Shown: positions 9,631 through 17,729 of the stretch, piece after piece | Numbering within the stretch: position 1 is the stretch's first letter | Layout of the letters: every line of letters starts with the position of its first letter | Origin: Mariniblastus sp964408465 | GTDB lineage: Bacteria > Planctomycetota > Planctomycetia > Pirellulales > Pirellulaceae | Direction: 5' to 3' | Assembly: GCA_964408465.1 (NCBI GenBank) | Contig: CAYOZV010000001.1 | Span: 1-64,000 of the forward strand | Length of the DNA stretch: 64,000 nt | Made by a program: the position numbers and the translations under genes | Notes under the pieces: generated by a model | The model's database searches: none | The model's input: only the letters and a program-made list of their open reading frames with translations | What the model was told of the DNA's origin: nothing

Positions 9631-10215
9631 ATGAAGCTATTTCTCAATTTGACGTTTTCCTTTTTGATATTGCTCCTTCTATCTCTCGCAACGACTGCCC
9701 AGGCCCAGACGATTCAGTTCGACCTCCAAGGACAGGCCGGTAGCGGGCTTCTACCTGGCAACGAAGCCCCGACGCCAGTTGTCGGTACTGCCACCGGAGG
9801 CGAAGTTGGGGAAGGGATTTTCTATGACGCCGCCAGCATGATGCTGACGATCAATGTCGCTTGGGGCAGCGGCAACGGGTTCAGCGATCTTACCGGCGAC
9901 TCCATCGCGATGCACTTGCACGGTGCCGAAGGTGGTTCTCAAACTACTGCTTCGGGTGTGCTCATTGGGCTCAACAGCCTCAGCGGCTTCGATGCTTCTT
10001 CCACCGATGGAGGATTCTCGGGCTCAGTGGCATTAAATGCCTCGCAAGAGGCTATCGTGCTCAACGGAGAGTCCTACCTCAACATTCATACCGATGCCAA
10101 TGGTGGCGGCGAGCTTCGCGCCAACCTCGTACAGGTTTCGGCAGTACCAGAGCCTTCGTCTTTGACGCTTATGGCACTTGCGGGGATGGCTGGCCTGATT
10201 CGCCGCCGCCGGTAG
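9631..10215 (+). CDS. CHRD-domain exported protein with PEP-CTERM sorting tail
   Basis: Exported protein of 194 residues. The N-terminal 25 form a signal peptide ending in TTAQAQ. The middle is a CHRD domain, recognised by its closing motif YLNIHTDANGGGELRANL and by IAMHLHGAE earlier. The C-terminus is a textbook PEP-CTERM signal: VPEPSSL, hydrophobic helix, then a RRRR cluster. PEP-CTERM tails are known to be cut by exosortases, linking such proteins to envelope or exopolysaccharide. The frame opens at 9562, but ATG 9631 begins the signal peptide and is the sensible start. An intrinsic terminator follows. Confidence 0.9.
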   Translation: MKLFLNLTFSFLILLLLSLATTAQAQTIQFDLQGQAGSGLLPGNEAPTPVVGTATGGEVGEGIFYDAASMMLTINVAWGSGNGFSDLTGDSIAMHLHGAEGGSQTTASGVLIGLNSLSGFDASSTDGGFSGSVALNASQEAIVLNGESYLNIHTDANGGGELRANLVQVSAVPEPSSLTLMALAGMAGLIRRRR

Positions 10216-10333
10216 GCAGATGGTGTTGGTGTTTGTACCGATTCGATTTTAGGATCGTATGTAGCCGCGTCCACTGCCCAATTATTTTAAAATTGGAAAC
10301 GTTGCTCGACGGTGGAGTGATGCGTGAAACTCA

Positions 10334-10365
10334 AAGCTCGAGGCAGCCTTGCCTTGAGCTTTTTT
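10334..10365 (+). terminator. Intrinsic terminator after the CHRD/PEP-CTERM gene
   Basis: A 12-bp stem (AAGCTCGAGGCA with TGCCTTGAGCTT, one G-T pair) around a GCCT loop, followed by a run of six T. It lies 119 bases past the stop of the upstream gene and just before the convergent Fkp-type gene. Confidence 0.8.
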
Positions 10366-10408
10366 ACGGATCGACACGAGGACTAATGATAATTCACGGC
10401 AACCGAGC

Positions 10409-13369
10409 CTAACACTTGGTCACCCGTAAACCGGTCGTGGAAAGCGACATGCGTACAAAACGCGCCGTTGCGTTGGGCGGATTGTTTTCGAGTTCGCGAC
10501 GGAGCAGTTGAGCCTGCTGGGCATCCTTGGCGATCATGTACAGAAACCCGCCGCCGCCGGCCCCCGAAAGCTTGAAGCTGGATAAATAGGGTTCGATCCG
10601 TTTCATGAGCTCTTGAATCTCAGGCGGATTGGTGCCCACATCAAGTCGCTGATTGAGCTCCCAACTTCTGGCGATACTCTGCGCGAATGCGTCGACATCG
10701 GATCGCTGGACGGCATCAAAACAAGCGATGCTGTTCTCTCCAATGGGGCCAAGAACCGACAATCGTTTTGGATCGTTCAAGAACATGCCACGTACGATTT
10801 CACCAAGCACGTCGTGTGCGACTCGTGTGATGCCCGTGAAATACAACAATGATCGCGCACTCAATTCGGGGTCGTTGAAAAACTCCGCCGGCAACCAGCG
10901 GACCGAAGCAAGCTGACTCATTCCAGGTTTGGTTTGTATGAGTTTTGCGCCCCGCAGCAGGCCGCCATATTGGTCCTGCCAACCGCCACCGCTGCCGAGC
11001 ATCTGTTCAACGGCGCTCACCCGATCTGCCAAGCCAACCACATCCCAACCAAGATTGCTGATTTCATTCAGCGTCGCCAAGACCGTGCCAGAGAGAATAC
11101 TGCTGGTCCCCAACCCCGACCCTTTGGGAATCGCGGCCAGCATCGACAGTTCGATGCCACCTCCGAAAGCGTCCAATTGTTTTTCCAGGCTCTCGAAGGC
11201 GCCGCCGTTGAATTCGGGGTGAAAGCCACACAGTGCGAGTGCCGCTTTGGGTACTGAAAATCCGCCGCCGACGCCTCGATACGCGCCAACATCTTCGTAG
11301 GTCGAAAGAACTTCGCCCAAGCCAAGATCAATCGAACGCAAAGTGATGGTGCGCTCCTTGCAACGGCGCGCGAAGACCTGAATTGGAGGCTGCCCGTTGA
11401 GGTCCAGCGCGATATTGACGACGCTGCCACCGTTTTCAAGACAATACGGCGGGGTGTCCGTCCAACCGCCGGCAAGATCAACTCTCGCCGGAGCACGACC
11501 CCAAACAATCTGATCGGCGGCCAGCGTAAATTCCGGCAACGCGCGCTGCCGCCGGTAGGGAGACACGATCGCGTGCTCCAACAATCCGAAGCTCGCCTCC
11601 TCCTCAACCCGCCAGGCCTCGTCGTTTCGGTTCTTCAGGACTTCACTGCGAAACATACGATTATGCACCGCCAGCATCAGGTCCTCTGAGGGATCACACT
11701 CTGCAGGAATCGGAGCGTCCGATTGAGCAAACGTTGCGGCGGTGTCCGAGAGGTTCAGTTTATAAAAGACGCTTTTTTTGGCATGGGCCGCCATGATGGG
11801 TAGTACGGCGCGGCGATACGCGTCGCGTTGGCAATAGACACGCGGGAGATTTACCGATTGGCCGATCTGACGCGCCGACAGGCGTTTTTGAGTCAACCAG
11901 CGTTTGCGATGTTGTTCATCTTCTGCGGAACGTTTCGCAACGCCACCGGGAGATTCGGCCGATTCAGGCATCCCGCACAGCCACTGGACAAAGCCCGCAG
12001 ACAGATCCGCCGGCTCCACGACAGCAAAGATAGATGCCGCCTGCAAGTCACAGCCCTCGTCGATGCCCGCTTCTTTCAATGTAATGTTTCGTTGTTCAAA
12101 CCAAGCGGTTGCACTCTGTCCCATCCACTGGGTTGCGTCGTCTCCGATGGGGCCACGGAAGGCTGCGTCAAAACCGTAGTTTCGAATCGCAAACGCTGTT
12201 TTACCAATCGGTGCAAAATCCAGACAGACTCCCTCGGGCAAATCTAACTGCCAATCGTTCTCAGGAACGCCCGTCAACATGTGTCGGCGACGGAGCTTCC
12301 ACGTCGAGGGAACCGAACTGTTTTCGACCCATAGGAACTCATTTTCCTGCCGGCGAAGGGGAACACCAAACATCGAATCTTGGATGAACTGTTTGGGTTG
12401 AGCCAACGAAGGGACGGCACCGAGCGCGGTCTGGTCATTGACCAGCATCTGCAGTCCATACATTGATGCGATGACGTCGACCGTTTTGCCGAAATGATAG
12501 AATTCACCGTCGTTGACCGGAGCCACTGCGACCGACAACTTTGAAACGTCGGCGTCCTGTTGTTTGGCTTCGCTGCCCAGATGCAACGCCCATTCACCGT
12601 ACAGGTCGTAGGTGTCGGGAACCGGTTTGGAAAACCGTTCGCTGGACGGATCCCAACCGCACTTTTTCATCAGGCATTGCACCGCGCGTTGGCTGAGCAA
12701 CCAGACGCCGATGTCGATCAGGAAAGGCGTGTCGCGCGACCGTTCACGAATTTCGTCTGGAGTTGGCTTCTGTAAAAACGTTCGCAATTGCTGAGGGGCT
12801 TTGGGGTCGACGAACATGACACCGTAGTCGCGAGCTACCTCGGGAGAACTCCACATTCCCAACAACACGATGTCCGCTTCGGGCAACTGCGGCAGCGGTT
12901 GACGCGATCGCAGCAGTACGTCTCCGCTGGCAATCATGACACGCGGGGTTTGCCCGGCGGCAGCGAGGGCAGAATCTAAGAACGGTCGATTCAGGTCCAG
13001 AAGCGTTTGTCCCAGGTTTTGACCCCGCGCCCAGCGCAGCGCTGGAACCGGAATGAACAACTTACTGGCCGCCGCATAAGCAGGCAATCGGCGGCTCTCT
13101 CCTCCGCCATGAATAACAATTCGCTGTTTCGCACAAAGCCAGTCGCTGAACTTTTCGCCGGAGGCATCCTGATTAAATTCCAGCCACGCTTGTTGAAGCA
13201 GGTAGGCGGTCCCACCGCCAGAGCCAAGCTGCGAATCGACGGGATCATGCGCGTAGAAGGCCTGCTCCGCAATCGTAGGTTCACATTCGGCGATCTGCTC
13301 GCACATCCGAGGCGGTAACGAGAGAAGGAGTTCGGGGGTTTTCATATTGGCCAAGTGGTGGAAGGGCAT
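10409..13369 (-). CDS. fkp: Bifunctional L-fucokinase / fucose-1-phosphate guanylyltransferase (Fkp type)
   Basis: Large two-domain enzyme (986 residues; Bacteroides Fkp is about 950) that converts L-fucose to GDP-fucose in the salvage route. The N-terminal half is the nucleotidyltransferase, with HGGGESRRLPAYAAASKLF at about 88-106 as its nucleotide loop. From about residue 620 comes a GHMP kinase: GRAPARVDLAGGWTDTPPYC, then the ATP loop PKGSGLGTSS, and KLSGAGGGG near the end. Both modules look intact. It sits among GH29 fucosidases, so the fucose it takes in may come from their action; product may feed surface glycans or, less likely, catabolism. ATG at 13369 has a weak GAAGAAAG ahead; an internal ATG at 13345 is an alternative. 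Confidence 0.92.
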   Translation of the reverse strand: MPFHHLANMKTPELLLSLPPRMCEQIAECEPTIAEQAFYAHDPVDSQLGSGGGTAYLLQQAWLEFNQDASGEKFSDWLCAKQRIVIHGGGESRRLPAYAAASKLFIPVPALRWARGQNLGQTLLDLNRPFLDSALAAAGQTPRVMIASGDVLLRSRQPLPQLPEADIVLLGMWSSPEVARDYGVMFVDPKAPQQLRTFLQKPTPDEIRERSRDTPFLIDIGVWLLSQRAVQCLMKKCGWDPSSERFSKPVPDTYDLYGEWALHLGSEAKQQDADVSKLSVAVAPVNDGEFYHFGKTVDVIASMYGLQMLVNDQTALGAVPSLAQPKQFIQDSMFGVPLRRQENEFLWVENSSVPSTWKLRRRHMLTGVPENDWQLDLPEGVCLDFAPIGKTAFAIRNYGFDAAFRGPIGDDATQWMGQSATAWFEQRNITLKEAGIDEGCDLQAASIFAVVEPADLSAGFVQWLCGMPESAESPGGVAKRSAEDEQHRKRWLTQKRLSARQIGQSVNLPRVYCQRDAYRRAVLPIMAAHAKKSVFYKLNLSDTAATFAQSDAPIPAECDPSEDLMLAVHNRMFRSEVLKNRNDEAWRVEEEASFGLLEHAIVSPYRRQRALPEFTLAADQIVWGRAPARVDLAGGWTDTPPYCLENGGSVVNIALDLNGQPPIQVFARRCKERTITLRSIDLGLGEVLSTYEDVGAYRGVGGGFSVPKAALALCGFHPEFNGGAFESLEKQLDAFGGGIELSMLAAIPKGSGLGTSSILSGTVLATLNEISNLGWDVVGLADRVSAVEQMLGSGGGWQDQYGGLLRGAKLIQTKPGMSQLASVRWLPAEFFNDPELSARSLLYFTGITRVAHDVLGEIVRGMFLNDPKRLSVLGPIGENSIACFDAVQRSDVDAFAQSIARSWELNQRLDVGTNPPEIQELMKRIEPYLSSFKLSGAGGGGFLYMIAKDAQQAQLLRRELENNPPNATARFVRMSLSTTGLRVTKC

Positions 13370-13617
13370 TGCTTTCTTCGATTTTAGCCCGATATTTCAA
13401 TATATCGAACGCGCCCCCCGCGTTTCTCGAAGAAATCTGGCAGGGAGGTTACGTTTCATGGGGGCGACGCAGTGGTAGTGTCTCGGTGTTGGTGATGGGT
13501 CTAAAAATTCCCAAGCGGTATCGTCCTCCCGCAATTCATAGAATATCGCCGAAGATTTGGATCACGGTTCGCCGGTGCCACTTTGGAATGTTTTTCTTCA
13601 AACGATTGGCTTAGGAG

Positions 13618-13720
13618 AACTGCAAAGTAAAAATTTTGGTGCGATGTGCAATTCGGGAGGTCGAGGCTCCGACCGAGACCTATTTGATTTTGTAGGTTTC
13701 GGGCGGAGCCTCAACCTCCC
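13618..13720 (+). repeat. Hairpin repeat copy 1, upstream of GH29 gene
   Basis: A segment shared with 20946-21078. It has a conserved lead-in (ACTGCAA...GTGCGATGTGC) and a near-perfect hairpin: GGGAGGTCGAGGCTCCG at 13655-13671 pairs with CGGAGCCTCAACCTCCC at 13704-13720, with 16 of 17 bases matching. It ends 126 bases before the start of the first fucosidase. Confidence 0.85.
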
Positions 13721-13846
13721 GACCTATTGGCTGCCAATTCATGCACGTCCTGCCAGCGGATGTTAGGATGAAAACGTCCTGCAAATGTGACTGTTGGGCA
13801 ACAATTACCAAACGCCGTTCCACCCCTCCCCAATTCGAGGCAAAGT

Positions 13847-15448
13847 ATGTCAGCCGGAAGCAAACCTAGTTTTGTTACTCATCTTCTCTTGGTCGTCGCA
13901 GTGACGATTTTCGGTGTGGGGCACGTTGGCCAAAGTCACGTTTGCGGTCAAGAGGCGGTAGCCGAACCGGCGGTCGAACCGGCAGCCGAACCGGCAGACG
14001 ACGCCGCAACCAAAAAAATGGACTGGTGGCGAGAAGCTCGTTTGGGCATGTTCATCCACTGGGGGTTGTACGCCATTCCCGCAGGAGAATACGAGGGGAA
14101 AACGATCAAAGGGATCGCCGAATGGTTCATGAGCACCGCTGGCGTTTCGCGCGCGGAATACGAAAAGTTCGCGCCGCAATTCAACCCTGTGAAGTTCGAT
14201 GCCGATGCGTGGGTCGCCATGGCGAAGCAAGCCGGCATGAAGTACATCGTGATCACCTCGAAACATCACGATGGATTTTGCCTCTTCGACAGTCCGGGGC
14301 AGTACGACATCGTCGACGCCACGCCCTACGCAAAAGATGTCCTCAAGCCGCTGGCAGAAGCATGTGTGCGTCACGATATAAAGTTCTGTACTTACTACTC
14401 GATTATGGATTGGCACCATCCTTCTCAGTTGCCCGACAAACAGAAGGACGGTAGGCCAGTTTGGAATCCGACTCGTCTGGTCGAGGGACAAAAGGAAGCC
14501 TACACCGACTATATGAAGTCGCATCTACGCATTTTGATCCAAGACTACCAAACGCATGTGCTGTGGTTTGACGGCGAATGGCCTAAGTGGTGGACGGACG
14601 ACGACGGTCAAAAACTTTACACCTGGTTGCTAAAGTTAAATCCCAAGCTGATCGTCAATAATCGTATTGGCTCCGGCAGGAAAGGGCTTTCGGGATTCTC
14701 AAAAGAGGGATCCTTTGCCGGCGACTTCGGCACCCCCGAACAGGAAATTCCCGCGACCGGCGTCGCCAGCGATTGGGAATCGTGCATGACGATGAACGAT
14801 ACTTGGGGTTTCAAAACGGCCGATGAGAATTGGAAGAGCACCGAGACCTTAGTCCGAAACTTGATCGACGTCGCCAGCAAGGGAGGCAATTACTTATTGA
14901 ACATTGGGCCCAAGGCCAATGGCGTTTTCCCTGAGGCCAGCGTCAAACGCCTTCGTGGAATTGGCGATTGGATGGCCGTCAACGGAGAATCGGTCTACGG
15001 CACCAAGGCCGCGCTGTTCCTGCCCGAATGGGGGCGAGTCACGCGCAAGAACGGGGCTCTTTATCTGCACGTGTTCGACTGGCCCCAAAACGGGAGGCTG
15101 ACCCTTCCGCCGCTTTCGAACAAGCTTACGTCAGCTACGCTGCTGGCCGCTCCCCAAACAGAACTGGTGTTTGACACTACGGGCGATCCGTGGATCATCG
15201 AATTACCAGAGACGGCTCCTGACTCGATCGCCACCGTGATCAAGATCGACGTCCAAGGGATGCCGGAATTGGCAAAGATCGAAGACTTGCAGTCAGATAT
15301 CGGATTCAAGCCACTGTTTAATGGGACCGATCTCAGCGGTTGGATTTCGACAAAGGAAACGAAGAAAGAAAACGCCGGCCGTTTCAGTGTCAATGAAAAC
15401 GAAAAAGCAATCCACACCTACACCGCTGTCCAAGCGGGCAAGAAGTAG
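13847..15448 (+). CDS. GH29 alpha-L-fucosidase, exported, ends in a truncated DUF1080 domain
   Basis: Secreted glycosidase that removes L-fucose from glycans. ATG 13847 has GAGG six bases ahead and opens a signal peptide; the frame to GTG 13787 lacks support. After a short EPAVEPAAEPAD linker the GH29 core runs from about residue 57: WWREARLGMFIHWGLYAIP, VITSKHHDGFCLFDS, and nucleophile Asp242 in HVLWFDGEWP, then SKGGNYLLNIGP. From about residue 485 a second domain begins (FKPLFNGTDLSGWIS), the usual opening of DUF1080 (3-keto-disaccharide hydrolase / laminin-G-like). An amber TAG at 15446 cuts this domain after some 50 residues, while the same frame continues with good DUF1080 sequence. The fucosidase part should still be functional. 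Confidence 0.93.
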   Translation: MSAGSKPSFVTHLLLVVAVTIFGVGHVGQSHVCGQEAVAEPAVEPAAEPADDAATKKMDWWREARLGMFIHWGLYAIPAGEYEGKTIKGIAEWFMSTAGVSRAEYEKFAPQFNPVKFDADAWVAMAKQAGMKYIVITSKHHDGFCLFDSPGQYDIVDATPYAKDVLKPLAEACVRHDIKFCTYYSIMDWHHPSQLPDKQKDGRPVWNPTRLVEGQKEAYTDYMKSHLRILIQDYQTHVLWFDGEWPKWWTDDDGQKLYTWLLKLNPKLIVNNRIGSGRKGLSGFSKEGSFAGDFGTPEQEIPATGVASDWESCMTMNDTWGFKTADENWKSTETLVRNLIDVASKGGNYLLNIGPKANGVFPEASVKRLRGIGDWMAVNGESVYGTKAALFLPEWGRVTRKNGALYLHVFDWPQNGRLTLPPLSNKLTSATLLAAPQTELVFDTTGDPWIIELPETAPDSIATVIKIDVQGMPELAKIEDLQSDIGFKPLFNGTDLSGWISTKETKKENAGRFSVNENEKAIHTYTAVQAGKK

Positions 15449-15916
15449 CAAACCGATTGCTTGTACACCGAAAAGGAATACAGCAACTACGTATTGAAGC
15501 TTGAGTACAAGTGGTTGGACAAACGCTTCGCTCCGCGCGTCGACCATGACCGAGATGCGGGTTTACTTTTTCATCTTCACGGGGACATGGCTGGAAGATG
15601 GCCCGACTGTTTGGAAATGCAGTTGGGCGAATCGGATACCAAGAAGACCAAGGACCGCTATGTCACAGGGGATCTGTGGGTAATAGGAAAAGATGTTCAG
15701 GTGATGAACCAGCGGAACGCGGATAATTTCTACACGCCCGGCGGCGACCGGGTTGCCGTCGGGAAAAACAAATCCTACGACAGCTCGTTTATCTCCGTTG
15801 GCAATGAGCGGCCACATGGACAGTGGAATGAAATCACGCTGACGGTCAACGGAGCCGAGGAGGCCATCTTCGAACTCAACGGAAAAGTGGTAAATCGAAT
15901 TACCAATATCCGATGA
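15449..15916 (+). pseudogene. Remainder of DUF1080 domain, cut off by in-frame TAG
   Basis: This stretch is in exactly the same frame as the fucosidase and continues its DUF1080 domain: CLYTEKEYSNYVLKLEYKW, then DAGLLFHLHG, WPDCLEMQLGE, WNEITLTVNG and FELNGKVVNRITN. Together with the 50 residues before the TAG it makes nearly a full domain. Its end at TGA 15914 comes about 20-30 residues before the usual family end (the GKIALQ.EG.EV.FRN part is missing), so the gene seems decayed at two places. Alternatives are a sequencing error at the TAG, or TAG readthrough. A free-standing protein is unlikely, as no start with a ribosome site is seen. Confidence 0.8.
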
Positions 15917-15957
15917 CCAACAGCTGATGGTTCTTCAGAATCTAGCGGATAGAAGCG

Positions 15958-16368
15958 ATGGATTTGTCACCTCAATTGACCAATAAAAGCGGAAGCCCGA
16001 TCACGGCTGTTTTAGCAATCTTGATGCTGGTGTTGGTTTGCGGCTGCGGGCCGGCACCGGAACCTATGGGGGCGCTGACTGGAAGCGTGAAGGCTGGCGA
16101 AAAATTGATCGGCAATTGCACCGTGACAATTTTCAATACAGCAACGGGCAAAGGTAAAACAGCGCTTGCTGATGAGTCAGCAAAATTCGCCTTCAAAGAG
16201 ATACCGTTTGGAGACTATCAGATTGCGGTCTATCCGATCGTTTCCGAAGGCCCCAATCCAACCGTTGATCCAAGGATTCCCAAAAAGTATCGAATTAAGA
16301 AGACCAGCGGGCTTACGTTTACAATCGACTCCGAAGATGAGGCCGTCTTGGACATCGATTTGAAATGA
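15958..16368 (+). CDS. Small lipoprotein with carboxypeptidase-regulatory-like beta domain
   Basis: A 136-residue protein. Residues 15-32 are hydrophobic and end in LVLVCGCG, a plausible lipobox, so it is likely a lipoprotein. The rest (LTGSVKAGEKLIGNCTVTIFNTATGKGKTALADESAKFAFKEIPFGDYQIAVYP) fits the beta-sandwich of small planctomycete transthyretin/carboxypeptidase-regulatory-like proteins. Function is unknown. It is 41 bases past the broken DUF1080 frame and ends before a strong terminator, so it may share the fucosidase transcript. Confidence 0.72.
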   Translation: MDLSPQLTNKSGSPITAVLAILMLVLVCGCGPAPEPMGALTGSVKAGEKLIGNCTVTIFNTATGKGKTALADESAKFAFKEIPFGDYQIAVYPIVSEGPNPTVDPRIPKKYRIKKTSGLTFTIDSEDEAVLDIDLK

Positions 16369-16382
16369 GACGCTCAAACAAG

Positions 16383-16420
16383 AAAAGGGAAGTCAGTAAT
16401 GGCTTCCCTTTTTCGGTTTT
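16383..16420 (+). terminator. Strong intrinsic terminator
   Basis: A perfect 10-bp stem AAAAGGGAAG / CTTCCCTTTT with a ten-base loop, followed by a T-rich tail. It closes the fucosidase-lipoprotein unit 15 bases past the lipoprotein stop. Confidence 0.9.
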
Positions 16421-16486
16421 CTTTCGTCGGTCTGCCATCGACCCCTTTCTAAATTTCATAGTGAACTTTCGCGCGGCCCAAGGCTT

Positions 16487-17122
16487 CTATGATTGCAGGA
16501 AGGGATTGGTTTTTCTTTCGGCACCGATGGTCGACGGTTGAGAGTGGCCGCAGATGAACTGATAGTCATCGTCGAGCGTCATTAGTTTTTCGGCGATGCT
16601 GTCGAGCAACTGCTGATGATCGCCGCCGGGCAAATCCGTGCGACCGATCGAACCTTGAAACAGAACGTCGCCCATCAAGATCATTTTTTTCGCATGGTTG
16701 ATGAAGACAACATGTCCCGGAGCGTGGCCCGGGCAGTGCCGAACCTCAAATTCGTGTTCGCCGATCGATACAACGTCCCCTTCATCCAGCCAGCGATCGG
16801 GTGTGGCGTTGGCAAAACCGGTCAGCCCGTATTGCGTCGCCGCCATGACAATATTATCCAGCAGAAGTTTGTCGGCTTTGTGAGGCCCGATGATGTCGAC
16901 CTTGAAATGAGCCTTGGCTGCTTCGGCGGCACCGGCGTGATCTAGATGACCGTGCGTCAGCCAAATCGCTTCGACGGTGATGCCCAACTCTTCAGTCTTC
17001 GCGATTATTCTTTCTAGGTCCCCACCAGGGTCGACGACGACGGCACCGTTTGTCTGATCGTCGTGGACGATACAGCAGTTTTGTTGAAAGTCAGTTACGG
17101 GAACGATCGTGATTTTTAACAT
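16487..17122 (-). CDS. MBL-fold metallohydrolase, glyoxalase II-like
   Basis: Metallo-beta-lactamase-fold hydrolase of 211 residues. The dinuclear zinc motif THGHLDH gives His57, His59, Asp61 and His62; GHAPGHVVFI and FICGHSQPS supply further metal-site histidines, and an aspartate in LMGDVLFQG bridges. Length and motifs match the short YcbL/GloB-like group, which acts on hydroxyacyl-thioesters; the exact substrate is not shown by sequence. It is monocistronic, convergent with the lipoprotein gene. Confidence 0.9.
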   Translation of the reverse strand: MLKITIVPVTDFQQNCCIVHDDQTNGAVVVDPGGDLERIIAKTEELGITVEAIWLTHGHLDHAGAAEAAKAHFKVDIIGPHKADKLLLDNIVMAATQYGLTGFANATPDRWLDEGDVVSIGEHEFEVRHCPGHAPGHVVFINHAKKMILMGDVLFQGSIGRTDLPGGDHQQLLDSIAEKLMTLDDDYQFICGHSQPSTIGAERKTNPFLQS

Positions 17123-17444
17123 GGAAGCCGCTCGAGTTCGTGGTTTTTTTGTAATGCCTCAGTCTATTGCAACTTCATTGATTTTGCACCCGTGAGCGAA
17201 AGGGAAAACGGTGAAGCCCCTCGTTCGGTGGCCACCCCTCGTCCCCAGGCTCCTGCCCACCCCTCCTTCCGAGGCTCTCCGCCCATCCCCTCGTTCCGAG
17301 GCTCCCGCCTCGGAATGCATACCTTGCAGGCTCCCGCCTGCCGTGGTTTACCGATGGCGGGGGCCATCCAATCAATGCGTTCCAAGGCGGGAGCCTAGGA
17401 ACGAGGGGGAGGCGGCAGCGTGGGAACGAGGGGGAAGGCGGGAG

Positions 17445-17689
17445 CCAATGGCACTCACTTTAGAAAACTGAGCCGCAAGGCGCTAGCCGCGGGTGCAGGC
17501 CGAAAGAAGAAAACATTCAGAGAACGTTTGGCAAACAAACCAGCCGCTAGCGCTTAGGTTTACCCACATCTTTTTAGTTTTTTTGCGAAGCGTGCTCCGG
17601 TGATCATCGCTTGTAGCTCAAACCNNNNNNNNNNGCTAACGCCCTGCCGCTCAGTTGGCGAGACAAAGTTGTAAAGTGAGTGCCATTGG
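17445..17689. mobile_element. MITE-like element with 18-bp terminal inverted repeats and 7-bp target duplication
   Basis: The left end CCAATGGCACTCACTTTA (17445-17462) is the exact reverse complement of 17672-17689. Inside, AACTGAGCCGCAAGGCGCTAGC and its partner on the right are a second imperfect inverted pair. The heptamer GCGGGAG lies directly outside both ends, so removing element plus one heptamer restores a normal copy of the surrounding GCGGGAGCCT.GGAACGAG repeat. This is what transposition leaves. There is no coding capacity in about 245 bases, so it would move in trans. Ten N at 17625-17634 lie inside. Confidence 0.85.
17625..17634. other. Assembly gap (10 N)
   Basis: Ten undetermined bases inside the MITE-like element. 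Confidence 0.99.
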
Positions 17690-17729
17690 GCGGGAGCCTG
17701 GGAACGAGGCGGGCGAACTCAATTTCCCG

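Larger units (their letters stand above)
17215..17720. repeat. Cluster of GGCGGGAGCCTGGGAACGAGG-type repeats
   Basis: Many direct and inverted copies of a short unit (GGCGGGAGCCT.GGAACGAGG or its complement GTTCCGAGGCTCCCGCC) pack this intergenic region, for example near 17270-17345, 17380-17440 and 17690-17710. Open frames across it are artefacts of the repeat. It is interrupted by a mobile element at 17445-17689. Confidence 0.85.

Noticed and set aside
17164..17471. Open frames on both strands across the repeat cluster
   Set aside because: Composition comes from the GGCGGGAGCC repeat; no start signals or families.
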